Assembly: GCA_018268455.1 (NCBI GenBank)
Contig: JAFDWM010000007.1
Location: 1 to 53,418 of the forward strand
Source of the DNA: Actinomycetota bacterium
GTDB taxonomy: Bacteria > Actinomycetota > Actinomycetes > Actinomycetales > Microbacteriaceae
Direction: 5' to 3'
DNA length: 53,418 nucleotides
The translations under genes were made by a program, and so were the position numbers. Positions within the stretch are counted from its first letter, which is position 1. Every line of letters begins with the position of its first letter. This document shows positions 39,327 through 46,954 of the stretch, piece by piece. A model generated the notes under the pieces. The model did no database searches. It saw only the letters and a program-made list of their open reading frames with translations, and was not told the origin of the DNA.

Positions 39327-40316
39327 TCAGTTCCTCCCCTCGACGCGGACCAGGTCCGCGACGAAGTTGAACACGAAGTAGATCGCGGCGATGATCAGCA
39401 CGATCGCCTGGATCACGGGGATGTCGCGCGCACCGATCGAGCGCAGCAGCAGCACGCCCATCCCCGGGTAGTTGAAGACGTACTCGGTGACCACGACACC
39501 GCCGACCGTGAACGCGGCGACGAGGCTCGCCGCCGGGATCGCCGGGGCGAGCGCGTTGGGCAGGGCGTGCACCAGCAGGATCCGCCACCGGCCCACGCCC
39601 TTGAGCTCGGCCATCTCGATGTACTCGCTGCCGAGCACGTCGATCACGGCGGCGCGCACGAGCCGGCCGAGGTACATCACGCCGCCGATCACGAGCGTGA
39701 GCACCGGGAGCACCAGCTTCGCCGGCTGGTCCCACGGGTGCGAGCCCAGCGGGATGATCGAGACGGCGGGCAGGATGCGGAACACGGTGGTGCCGAACAG
39801 GAACACCAGCAGCGTGCCGATGATGAAGTCGGGCAGCGCGTTGGTGATCATGGATCCGCCCAGGAAGGTGCGGTCGAACCAGCCGTCGCGGTAGCGGGCG
39901 GCGAGCACGCCGACCAGCAGCGACAGCGGCAGGATGATCGCCACCGCGACGCCGGCGAGGAACAGACTGTTGCCGAGCGGGCCGGCGAGGATCTGCACCA
40001 CCGGCCGGTTGCCGGCCAGCGAGGTGCCGAAGTCGCCGTGCAGCACCCCGCCGAACCAGCGGCCGAACTGCACCAGCACCGGGTCGTTCAGGCCCAGCTG
40101 CTGCGACAGCGCATGCACCCGCTCGGGTGTCGCGTGCGTGCCGAGCAGCACCGTGGCGGCGTTGCCCGGCATGATCTGCGTCGCGAAGAAGACGCACACC
40201 GCCACCAGCAGCAGCGTCACCACCGCCTGGATCAGCTTGCCGACGGCGGGCCCGACCCACGCCAGCGTGCGGCGTGGGCGGGCCGGCAACGTCGCCAGCA
40301 GCTCTGTCGTGCTCAT
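39327..40316 (-). CDS. Peptide-type ABC transporter permease (DppB type)
   Basis: Membrane permease of 329 residues. It has an N-terminal membrane segment (AVVTLLLVAVCVFFATQIMP), the DppB-type hallmark GLNDPVLVQFGRWFGGVLHG plus DFGTSL, and the cytoplasmic loop EYIEMAELKGVGRWRILLVH. The ATG at 40316 has GGTGA 8 nt upstream; an in-frame GTG at 40328 is an alternative. It follows the binding-protein gene by 25 bp. Confidence 0.92.
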   Translation of the reverse strand: MSTTELLATLPARPRRTLAWVGPAVGKLIQAVVTLLLVAVCVFFATQIMPGNAATVLLGTHATPERVHALSQQLGLNDPVLVQFGRWFGGVLHGDFGTSLAGNRPVVQILAGPLGNSLFLAGVAVAIILPLSLLVGVLAARYRDGWFDRTFLGGSMITNALPDFIIGTLLVFLFGTTVFRILPAVSIIPLGSHPWDQPAKLVLPVLTLVIGGVMYLGRLVRAAVIDVLGSEYIEMAELKGVGRWRILLVHALPNALAPAIPAASLVAAFTVGGVVVTEYVFNYPGMGVLLLRSIGARDIPVIQAIVLIIAAIYFVFNFVADLVRVEGRN

Positions 40317-40341
40317 GGTGATCGTCACCGGCCCGTCGCGC

Positions 40342-41895
40342 TCAGTCCGTGACCGTGACGCCGGCGAACGACTCCGACGTGTGGCCGTACGGGTCGGTGC
40401 GCAGGCCCTTGACCCGTGCGGAGTGCGGGGTCAGGTCCTTCGGCAGCGCCGGGATGATCGACGGGGAGTCCGCGTACTGCACCGCCTGCAGCTTCTCGAT
40501 CACCGCGCACTGCTTCGTCGTGTCGGTGGTGTTGAACAGCTCGGTGGCGAGGTTCGCGAAGTCCGCATTGTTCCAGTGCGAGGCGTTGTCCTGCCCGTCC
40601 GGCAGCAGGTGCCCCGGCATGCTCGTCAGGTAGGAGGATCCGACCAGGTTGACGACGAACGGCCACTGCAGCCACTTGTCGAGCAGGGATCCGGTGTCCA
40701 TGGTCTTGACGTTCACGGTCACGCCGATCTGCGCCGCGTCCTGGTTGATGAGCTGGGCGACCTCTGACATGCCCTGGAACGCGCCGTCGGTGACGAGGTC
40801 GACGTTCAGATCAGACTTTCCGGCCTCGGCGAGCAGCTGCTTCGCCTTCTGCAGGTCCTGCTTGCGCTGCGGGAGGTCGGGGGCCGGGCATCCGCTCGCG
40901 AGATCGACGTCGTTGCCCACCTTCGCGTAGCCGTTGTACGCGGTCTTCACGACCGCGTCGCGGTCGACGATCAGCTGCAGTGCCTGGCGCACGCGCGGGT
41001 CGTCGAACGGCGCCATGTCGGTGCGCATGTCCAGCGTGAGGTGGGTGGCGCTGTCGCTCTCCAGGAACTCGATGCCGGAGGCCTTGAGCGCGTCGACGTT
41101 CGACAGCGGCACGGCGGAGGTCAGGTCGATCTGGCCACCCTGGAGTGCGTTCACGATCGCCTGCTGGTCGGCGAAGAAGTACACCTCGAGCTTGTCGAAC
41201 CCGGGCTTCTCGCCCCAGTAGTCGTCGAAGCGGGTCAGGCTCGCCTGACGGTTCGGCTCGAAGGATCCGACCGTGAACGGCCCGGTGCCGTCGACGTCCT
41301 TGTCGGTCGAGGTCTTGCCGATCATCGCGAGCTGCTCGTAGGCCCAGGCGCTCGGGAAGATGCCGTACGGCGTGCTGAGCGTGAATTCGACCGTGAGGTC
41401 GTCGATCTTCTTGACCTTGTCCGGCGACACGAACGAGGAGATCTGCGTGATCGCACCGAACGAGTCCTTGAGCTCGAACATCTTCTTGATACTGAAGAGC
41501 ACATCGTCGGCGCCGAAGGTCGCGCCGCTGTGCAGCTTCACGTCGGGGCGCAGCTTGACGGTCCACACCGTGTTGTCGGCGTTCGGGGTGAACGACTCGG
41601 CCAGCCCCATCTGCAGCACGCCCTTGTTGTCGAGCTGGGTCAGGGTGTCGAAGGTGTTGCGCCAGATGGCGCCCTCACCCGCGGTGCTCTGCGCCGCGTA
41701 CGGGAACAGGGTGTCGTTGACGCTGCCGACCAGGCCGAGGCTCAGTGTGCCGGTCCCGGCGCCGGCGGCACCGGTGGAGCCGGCGTCCTGGGCCGGTGAG
41801 GAGCACGCGGCGAGCGCGCCGACGACGACCGCCGCGGTGAGACCGGCGACGAGGCGCCGGGTGAGGCGACGGGATCGGGAAAGGGTTGCGGACAC
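40342..41895 (-). CDS. Peptide-type ABC transporter substrate-binding lipoprotein
   Basis: Family 5 extracellular binding protein of 517 residues. A signal peptide with arginines (SRSRRLTRRL) leads to the lipobox ALAAC (Cys32 region). The core has WTVKLRPDVKLHSGATFGAD and DGTGPFTVGSF, typical of the family. GAAGGAGACACC precedes the GTG at 41895. The family carries peptides, nickel, opines or small glycosides; the substrate is unknown. It lies between the cupin pair and the permease genes in the same operon. Confidence 0.94.
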   Translation of the reverse strand: MSATLSRSRRLTRRLVAGLTAAVVVGALAACSSPAQDAGSTGAAGAGTGTLSLGLVGSVNDTLFPYAAQSTAGEGAIWRNTFDTLTQLDNKGVLQMGLAESFTPNADNTVWTVKLRPDVKLHSGATFGADDVLFSIKKMFELKDSFGAITQISSFVSPDKVKKIDDLTVEFTLSTPYGIFPSAWAYEQLAMIGKTSTDKDVDGTGPFTVGSFEPNRQASLTRFDDYWGEKPGFDKLEVYFFADQQAIVNALQGGQIDLTSAVPLSNVDALKASGIEFLESDSATHLTLDMRTDMAPFDDPRVRQALQLIVDRDAVVKTAYNGYAKVGNDVDLASGCPAPDLPQRKQDLQKAKQLLAEAGKSDLNVDLVTDGAFQGMSEVAQLINQDAAQIGVTVNVKTMDTGSLLDKWLQWPFVVNLVGSSYLTSMPGHLLPDGQDNASHWNNADFANLATELFNTTDTTKQCAVIEKLQAVQYADSPSIIPALPKDLTPHSARVKGLRTDPYGHTSESFAGVTVTD

Positions 41896-42039
41896 GGTGT
41901 CTCCTTCGAACGGTGCCTGGCGCGCTCGACGGCGAGCGCGCGGAGCGATCCTTCTGGCCGGATCGCGGGCCTGTTTCGGGTACGGCGCTGCTGTCGCCGT
42001 GGGTCCGGCCCGGCAGGTGCCGTGGCCGGGCTGCGGCGC

Positions 42040-42067
42040 CGCGCGACGGCACAGGATCCGTCGCGCG
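42040..42067 (-). repeat. Intercistronic hairpin between cupin 2 and binding-protein gene
   Basis: Perfect 10-bp stem CGCGCGACGG (42040-42049) and CCGTCGCGCG (42058-42067) in the 182-bp gap. The rest of the gap holds no gene that I can see. The hairpin could be a partial terminator separating the cupin pair from the importer. Confidence 0.65.
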
Positions 42068-42077
42068 ACGACCGCGG

Positions 42078-42551
42078 CTATGCGCCGATCGCCTGGTCCT
42101 CGCGGCGATGCGAGGCGTAGTCCGGGCTCAGCGTGATCGCGATGAACGTGAACGGCCGGTCGACCTTCTCGAACCCGAGTGGGCAGTGGTAGGTGCCCTT
42201 CGGGATGTACACGGCGCCGGTGGTGGAGACCAGGTGCCGCTCCCCCTCGATCGTCATGTACAGGTCGCCGCCGAGCTCGCCCGGGTTCTCCGGGTCGTTG
42301 CCCATCCACACCAGGATCTCGTCGAAGTCCTCGTGCACATGCTCGTGCACCCAGAAGGTCTCCTCGCCGATCGGCATCACCCAGCTGTAGGCCCCGAACA
42401 CGGTCGAGGCGGGAACATCGAGCTGACGCATGATGCCGTACGGCACGCTCAGGTTCGGCGGCAGAGTCTCCCCGCCGGCCTCTCCCTCATTGACCATGTC
42501 GTCGGCGACGACATTCATGTCGACGATGAACAGGTCGTCATAGGCGCCCAT
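42078..42551 (-). CDS. Cupin-domain protein 2 of three paralogues
   Basis: Single-domain cupin of 157 residues with WVHEHVHEDFDEILVWMGND as motif 1 and GAVYIPKGTYHCPL as motif 2, both with intact metal ligands. It resembles the cupins encoded at 36106 and 42557 over its whole length, sharing MGAYDDLF-type openings and the DPENP block. It lies 5 bp downstream of cupin 3, so the two are a tandem pair and may form a heteromer. Confidence 0.88.
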   Translation of the reverse strand: MGAYDDLFIVDMNVVADDMVNEGEAGGETLPPNLSVPYGIMRQLDVPASTVFGAYSWVMPIGEETFWVHEHVHEDFDEILVWMGNDPENPGELGGDLYMTIEGERHLVSTTGAVYIPKGTYHCPLGFEKVDRPFTFIAITLSPDYASHRREDQAIGA

Positions 42552-42556
42552 GACGA

Positions 42557-43030
42557 TCAGGCCTGCGGGACGTTCTCGTCGGACGAGTAGGTGCCGTCGC
42601 TGGACAGCGAGATCGCGTTGAAGCGGATCGGCCGGGTGACCGTGCCCCAGTCCAGCGGGCAGTGCCGCACGCCGGCGGGGATGTAGACCGCCCCTGACGT
42701 GTTGATCGTGTACTTCTCGCCGCCGATCCACAGGTACGCCTCGCCGCCCAGGTCGTGCGGGTTCTCCGGGTCGCTGCCCAGGAAGACCAGGACCTCGTCG
42801 TAGTCGTGCTCGTGCTCGTTGACCCAGTGGCTGCCCTCGTCCGTGGGGTGGATCCACGAATACGTCATGTGGAGCTTCGACTGGGGCACGTCCTCGGCCC
42901 GCATGAGTGCGAATGCGTCGCCGATGTGCCCCGGTCGGGGCTCGCCCGTGGCGATCGCGCCCTCGTTGACGAGGTCGTCGCTGACGTCCCCCATGTGCCG
43001 CACGATAAGGTGCTCGTAAGTGCCGGTCAT
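42557..43030 (-). CDS. Cupin-domain protein 3 of three paralogues, first gene of the operon
   Basis: Single-domain cupin of 157 residues. Motif 1 is WVNEHEHDYDEVLVFLGSD and motif 2 is GAVYIPAGVRHCPLDWG. AGGAGGACAG precedes the ATG at 43030. It is the promoter-proximal gene of the operon cupin-cupin-importer-cupin and is divergent from an AraC regulator, with iterated 21-22 bp sites between them. Confidence 0.88.
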   Translation of the reverse strand: MTGTYEHLIVRHMGDVSDDLVNEGAIATGEPRPGHIGDAFALMRAEDVPQSKLHMTYSWIHPTDEGSHWVNEHEHDYDEVLVFLGSDPENPHDLGGEAYLWIGGEKYTINTSGAVYIPAGVRHCPLDWGTVTRPIRFNAISLSSDGTYSSDENVPQA

Positions 43031-43085
43031 CTGTCCTCCTCTGGAATGTGCTCTCACGCTAAGGCGGCGGATCCGGGCGGCTCCA

Positions 43086-43150
43086 GGCACTCAGCCCGGG
43101 TGCTCTGGCACTCCTGCCCGGACGCTCTGGCACTCCTTCGCGGGAGTCCT
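43086..43150. promoter_or_regulatory. Three iterated 21-22 bp sites, candidate AraC operators
   Basis: Three head-to-tail units begin at 43086, 43107 and 43129, each starting GGCACTC. Two continue with CCCGG and GCTCT; the third is more diverged (CGCGG, GTCCT). The 21-22 bp spacing is two helical turns, so all units face the same side of DNA, as expected for an AraC-type dimer or multimer. They lie midway between the divergent AraC gene and the cupin operon. Confidence 0.7.
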
Positions 43151-43272
43151 CGGGCCTGCCGCGGGCGGTCCGGGAGGGACAGGCTTGCCCGCGCGCGCAC
43201 GATCCTTTCCTCCGGGCGCGGCGCCGCGTCACACCGCTTGCGCGGGCACGCCTGGCGGCATGCACTGGGTGC

Positions 43273-44133
43273 GTGAGGTCACTGACGACAGCCCGTACCG
43301 CTCGCGCGTTCGCGGAGTACAACATCGAGGAGCGCGCGACGACGCTGCGCGGATCCGCGCTGGTGGGCTCCTTCCGCGAGGACGGACCTGGCCCGCACAT
43401 GACCCAGCCGCACCGGCACGACTTCGTGGAGCTGATCTGGATCTCCGAGGGATCCGGCACGCACCTCATCGACACGTCGGAGTTCCGCGTCGCCCCGCGC
43501 ACCCTGCACATCATCGCGCCCGGTCAGGTGCACTGCTGGAAGCCGGGTGAGCGGCCGCTGGACGGCACCCTGGTGCTGTTCCGGGAGGAGTTCCTGGTCA
43601 GCGCCGCCGATCTGCCCGCGCGGACGATCCGCGGCGGGATGACCGTGCCTGATGCGGCCGCCGCCCGTCGTATCGACCGGATGCTGGAGGATCTGCGCGA
43701 CGAGCTCGACGGCGACGCCGAGGACCGCGACGAGGTGGTGCGGTACCTGCTGTCGGCCCTCGTGACGATGTGCGCGCGCACCCGGATCGAGCCGGCCCAG
43801 CCCCGGCACACGCTCGCCCAGGCGTTCCTGCGCATCGTGCGCGCAGAGCCCCGCGCCACCCTCACCGTCGCCGACTGCGCGCGCAGGCTCAACGTGACGG
43901 GCAACCATCTCGCCGAGGTCGTGGCCGCCGACATCGGCCGCACGCCCAGTGCCGTCATCCGCGCCGCGGTGCTGCTCGAGGCCGAACGGCTGCTGTGCCG
44001 CACCGCACTCACCTGTGCGCAGATCGCCGCGGAACTGGCGTTCGAGGATCCGTCGTACTTCTCCCGGTTCTTCCGCCGGGAGACCGGTTCCACGCCCTCC
44101 GCCTACCGCAGCGCGCGCGGGCTCGCCGCCTGA
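43273..44133 (+). CDS. AraC-family transcriptional regulator of the cupin/importer operon
   Basis: Regulator of 286 residues. The N-terminal cupin sensing domain has HRHDFVELIWISEGSGTHLI and IIAPGQVHCWKPG. The C-terminal double helix-turn-helix has RLNVTGNHLAEVVAADIGRT and ELAFEDPSYFSRFFRRETG. The GTG at 43273 is the first plausible start but has no strong ribosome binding site, so a start slightly downstream is possible. Divergent from the cupin operon with iterated sites between them, it is the likely activator. The sensing domain may recognise the compound the operon imports. Confidence 0.92.
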   Translation: MRSLTTARTARAFAEYNIEERATTLRGSALVGSFREDGPGPHMTQPHRHDFVELIWISEGSGTHLIDTSEFRVAPRTLHIIAPGQVHCWKPGERPLDGTLVLFREEFLVSAADLPARTIRGGMTVPDAAAARRIDRMLEDLRDELDGDAEDRDEVVRYLLSALVTMCARTRIEPAQPRHTLAQAFLRIVRAEPRATLTVADCARRLNVTGNHLAEVVAADIGRTPSAVIRAAVLLEAERLLCRTALTCAQIAAELAFEDPSYFSRFFRRETGSTPSAYRSARGLAA

Positions 44134-44191
44134 GCCGCGGGCCTCGCGGCGCGGACCGCGGCACCTCGGGCCCTGGCCTCGGAAGCCGGCC

Positions 44192-44629
44192 TCAGACCCG
44201 GGCGAAGTCCTCGAAGATCAGCGTCGTGCGACTGGAGCGCACCGCCGGGATGGACTGGATCTCCTCGAGCACGATCCGGCGCAGGTCACGCGCATCCCCC
44301 GCACGCACCAGCAGGATCACGTCGAAGTCGCCGCCGACGAGGGCCATGTGCTCCACCTCGGGGATCCGCTGCAGGCGCTCCTGCACCTCCTGCCAGGACG
44401 GCTGCTCGAGCGAGAGCATCACGTACGCCGAGGCGTGATGGCCGAGCAGCACCGGATCCGTGCGCACCGTGTAGCCGGTGATGACCCCGGCGTCGGTGAG
44501 GCGCTTGATGCGCGCATGGGCGCCGGCGCGGGAGATGTGCACGGTCTCGGCGATCGCGGTCATCGAGGTGCGCGCGTCCCGGCGCAGCTCCTCCAGGATG
44601 GCACGGTCGACGTCGTCGAGAGCGGTCAT
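44192..44629 (-). CDS. Lrp/AsnC-family transcriptional regulator (BkdR-like)
   Basis: Regulator of 145 residues, the standard Lrp size. The N-terminal helix-turn-helix has LDDVDRAILEELRRDARTSM and HISRAGAHARIKRL, and the C-terminal RAM domain contains ALVGGDFDVILLVR. AGGAGGCAGCC precedes the ATG. It is divergent from the E1alpha gene across a large dyad, the same arrangement seen for branched-chain keto acid dehydrogenase regulators elsewhere. Branched-chain amino acids or keto acids are the likely effectors by analogy. Confidence 0.94.
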   Translation of the reverse strand: MTALDDVDRAILEELRRDARTSMTAIAETVHISRAGAHARIKRLTDAGVITGYTVRTDPVLLGHHASAYVMLSLEQPSWQEVQERLQRIPEVEHMALVGGDFDVILLVRAGDARDLRRIVLEEIQSIPAVRSSRTTLIFEDFARV

Positions 44630-44676
44630 GGCTGCCTCCTGGGATGGGCCGGTCTGGTGACACTTCGAATGATTAT

Positions 44677-44741
44677 CGCGTGATCATGCAGCAATCGTCC
44701 ACAGTCATGCGTAATGCATTGGACGACTGAACGATCACGCG
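44677..44741. promoter_or_regulatory. Nested dyad between Lrp and E1alpha genes
   Basis: Outer arms CGCGTGATC (44677-44685) and GATCACGCG (44733-44741) are perfect, and inner arms TCGTCCA (44695-44701) and TGGACGA (44720-44726) are perfect. Both pairs centre near 44709-44710. The region is AT-richer than its surroundings. A 65-bp nested dyad fits wrapping by an Lrp octamer. Confidence 0.7.
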
Positions 44742-44780
44742 CACACTGGGGGCATCCGTTCGGCAAGGAAGGCGGACCCG

Positions 44781-45923
44781 ATGCTCTTCACGACCCCCAC
44801 CGCGCGCGTCGCGAGCGCGACGGATCCGCACGTGCTGCTCCCCCGCGACGAGCCCGTGCGACTGATCGATCAGGACGGCGTCGCGCACGCCGACGAGGGC
44901 TACGCCCTGCCCGGCGCCGATCTTCTCGGCCGCGCGTACCGGGGACTCGTCGAGGGCCGCCGCATCAACGACCAGGCGAACGCGCTGGTGCGCCAGGGGC
45001 GCCTGGCCGTGTACCCCTCCTCGCATGGGCAGGAGGCCTGCCAGGTGGCTGCCTCGCTCGTCCTCGGTGAGCACGACTGGCTGTTCCCGACCTACCGCGA
45101 CTCGGTCGCCGTGATCGCGCGCGGCGTCTCCCCCGCCGATGCCATGGTGCTGCTGAAGGGCGACTGGCACTCCGGGTACGACCCGCACGAGCACCGCGTC
45201 GCCCCCCAGGCCACCCCGCTCGCCACTCAGCTGCTGCACGCGGTGGGCTTCGCGCAGGCCGCACGACACCGCGGCGAGGACACCGTCGTGCTGGCGATGT
45301 GCGGAGACGGATCCACGAGCGAGGGCGACTTCCACGAGGCGATGAACTTCGCCGCGGTGTTCCACCTGCCGGTGGTGTTCTTCGTCCAGAACAACGAGTT
45401 CGCGATCTCGGTGCCGCTGTCGCGCCAGACCGCCGCCCCCTCGCTCGCGCACAAGGCGATCGGCTACGGCATGCCCGGGCAGCGTGTCGACGGCAACGAC
45501 GTCGCCGCGCTCCTCGCGGTGCTCGGCGAGGCGGTGGATCGCGCCCGCGCGGGCGGCGGGCCGACCCTGGTCGAGGCGCACACCTACCGCATGCAGGCGC
45601 ACACCAACGCCGACGACGACACCCGCTACCGACAGCGCGCCGAAGTGCAGGCGTGGACGGCGAAGGATCCGCTGTCGCGCCTGCGCGGCTACCTCGTCGC
45701 GCAGGACCTGCTCGACGAGGAGGCCGAGGCGCGGCTCGCGGAGGGCGCGGAGACGATCGCCGCCGCCCTGCGCGATGCGCTGAACGCCGACGCCGACCTC
45801 GACCCGGAGGACCTGTTCCGGTTCGTGCGCAGTTCCCGGTCGCCCCAGCTGCAGGAGCAGTGGCACCAGCTGCGCGACGAGCTCGAGCGCAGCGGATCCG
45901 ATCACGAAGGAGCAGCACGATGA
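44781..45923 (+). CDS. 2-oxoacid dehydrogenase E1 component alpha subunit
   Basis: TPP-dependent E1alpha of 380 residues that decarboxylates a 2-oxoacid together with E1beta. It has the GDGSTSEGDFHEAMNFAAVF TPP motif ending with NN, and HGQEACQVAAS and RDSVAVIARG as substrate-channel blocks. The phosphorylation-loop region YRMQAHTNADD is characteristic of the group. AAGGAAGG precedes the ATG. It overlaps E1beta by 4 nt. The two-subunit E1 and Lrp-type control favour a branched-chain 2-oxoacid dehydrogenase over pyruvate dehydrogenase, which in actinobacteria commonly uses a single-chain E1. Confidence 0.93.
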   Translation: MLFTTPTARVASATDPHVLLPRDEPVRLIDQDGVAHADEGYALPGADLLGRAYRGLVEGRRINDQANALVRQGRLAVYPSSHGQEACQVAASLVLGEHDWLFPTYRDSVAVIARGVSPADAMVLLKGDWHSGYDPHEHRVAPQATPLATQLLHAVGFAQAARHRGEDTVVLAMCGDGSTSEGDFHEAMNFAAVFHLPVVFFVQNNEFAISVPLSRQTAAPSLAHKAIGYGMPGQRVDGNDVAALLAVLGEAVDRARAGGGPTLVEAHTYRMQAHTNADDDTRYRQRAEVQAWTAKDPLSRLRGYLVAQDLLDEEAEARLAEGAETIAAALRDALNADADLDPEDLFRFVRSSRSPQLQEQWHQLRDELERSGSDHEGAAR

Positions 45924-46954
45924 CTCTCATGCACGACGTCGCCCCCGCGCCCGCCCCGACGACGCAGACGATGACCATGGCGGCGGCGCTCAACCGCGCC
46001 CTCGCCGATGCGATCGAGACCGATCCCGACGTGCTCGTCTTCGGGGAGGACGTCGGCGCCCTCGGCGGCGTGTTCCGCATCACCGACGGCCTCACCGAGC
46101 GGTACGGCGAGGAGCGCTGCTTCGACACCCCGCTCGCCGAGTCCGGGATCGTCGGCACCGCGGTCGGCATGGCCATGAACGGGCTGCGCCCGGTGATCGA
46201 GATGCAGTTCGACGCTTTCGCCCTGCCCGCCTTCGAGCAGGTCGTCAGCCACGTCGCCAAGATGGGCAACCGCACCCGCGGCGCCATGCGCCTGCCGATC
46301 GTGATCCGCATCCCCACCGGCGGCGGCATCGGCGGCGTCGAGCACCACTGCGATTCGTCCGAGGCCTACTACGCGCACACGCCGGGCCTCACCGTGGTGT
46401 GCCCGTCCACCCCGCAGGACGCATACTCGCTGCTGCGCGCGGCGATCGCCTCACCGGATCCGGTGATCTTCCTCGAGCCGAAGAAGCTGTACTGGTCCAA
46501 GGGGGAGGTCGACACGTCGGTCGTCGCGGAGATCGGATCCGCCCGGATCGTGCGCGAGGGATCCGACGTCACGCTCATCTCGTACGGCTCCTCCGTGGCG
46601 ACCTGCCTGGAGGCGGCCGAGATCGCGGCCGTCGAGGGCCGCAGCGTTCAGGTCGTGGACGTGCGCTCGCTCTCCCCGATCGACGATGCGACCATCACCG
46701 CCGCCGTGCGCGCGACCGGACGTGCCGTGGTCGTCGCCGAGGCGCCGGGGTACGCCAGCGTCGCGAGCGAGATCCAGTCCCGCGTGTTCGAGCGCTGCTT
46801 CGAGTATCTGGAGGCGCCGGTGCGCAAGGTGACCGGCTTCGACACCCCGTTCGCCTCGCCGAAGTTCGAGCACTGGTATCTGCCGGATGCCGACCGCGTG
46901 CTGGACGCGATCGACAGCCTGCACTGGCTCGACGAGAACGCGGGCGAAGCATGA
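45920..46954 (+). CDS. 2-oxoacid dehydrogenase E1 component beta subunit
   Basis: E1beta of 344 residues. It has MTMAAALNRALADAIETDP and GEDVGALGGVFRITDGL at the N-terminus, the catalytic-site block TPLAESGIVGTAVGMAM, and GGIGGVEHHCDSSEAYYAH. The C-terminal transketolase-like domain binds E2. The ATG overlaps the E1alpha stop, and its own stop overlaps the E2 start, so the three subunits are translationally coupled at matching amounts. Confidence 0.95.
   Translation: MTLMHDVAPAPAPTTQTMTMAAALNRALADAIETDPDVLVFGEDVGALGGVFRITDGLTERYGEERCFDTPLAESGIVGTAVGMAMNGLRPVIEMQFDAFALPAFEQVVSHVAKMGNRTRGAMRLPIVIRIPTGGGIGGVEHHCDSSEAYYAHTPGLTVVCPSTPQDAYSLLRAAIASPDPVIFLEPKKLYWSKGEVDTSVVAEIGSARIVREGSDVTLISYGSSVATCLEAAEIAAVEGRSVQVVDVRSLSPIDDATITAAVRATGRAVVVAEAPGYASVASEIQSRVFERCFEYLEAPVRKVTGFDTPFASPKFEHWYLPDADRVLDAIDSLHWLDENAGEA

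Noticed and set aside
43086-43150. Short CRISPR-like array
   Set aside because: Only three units, with no unique spacers between them; the head-to-tail 21-22 bp repeat fits iterated regulator sites.
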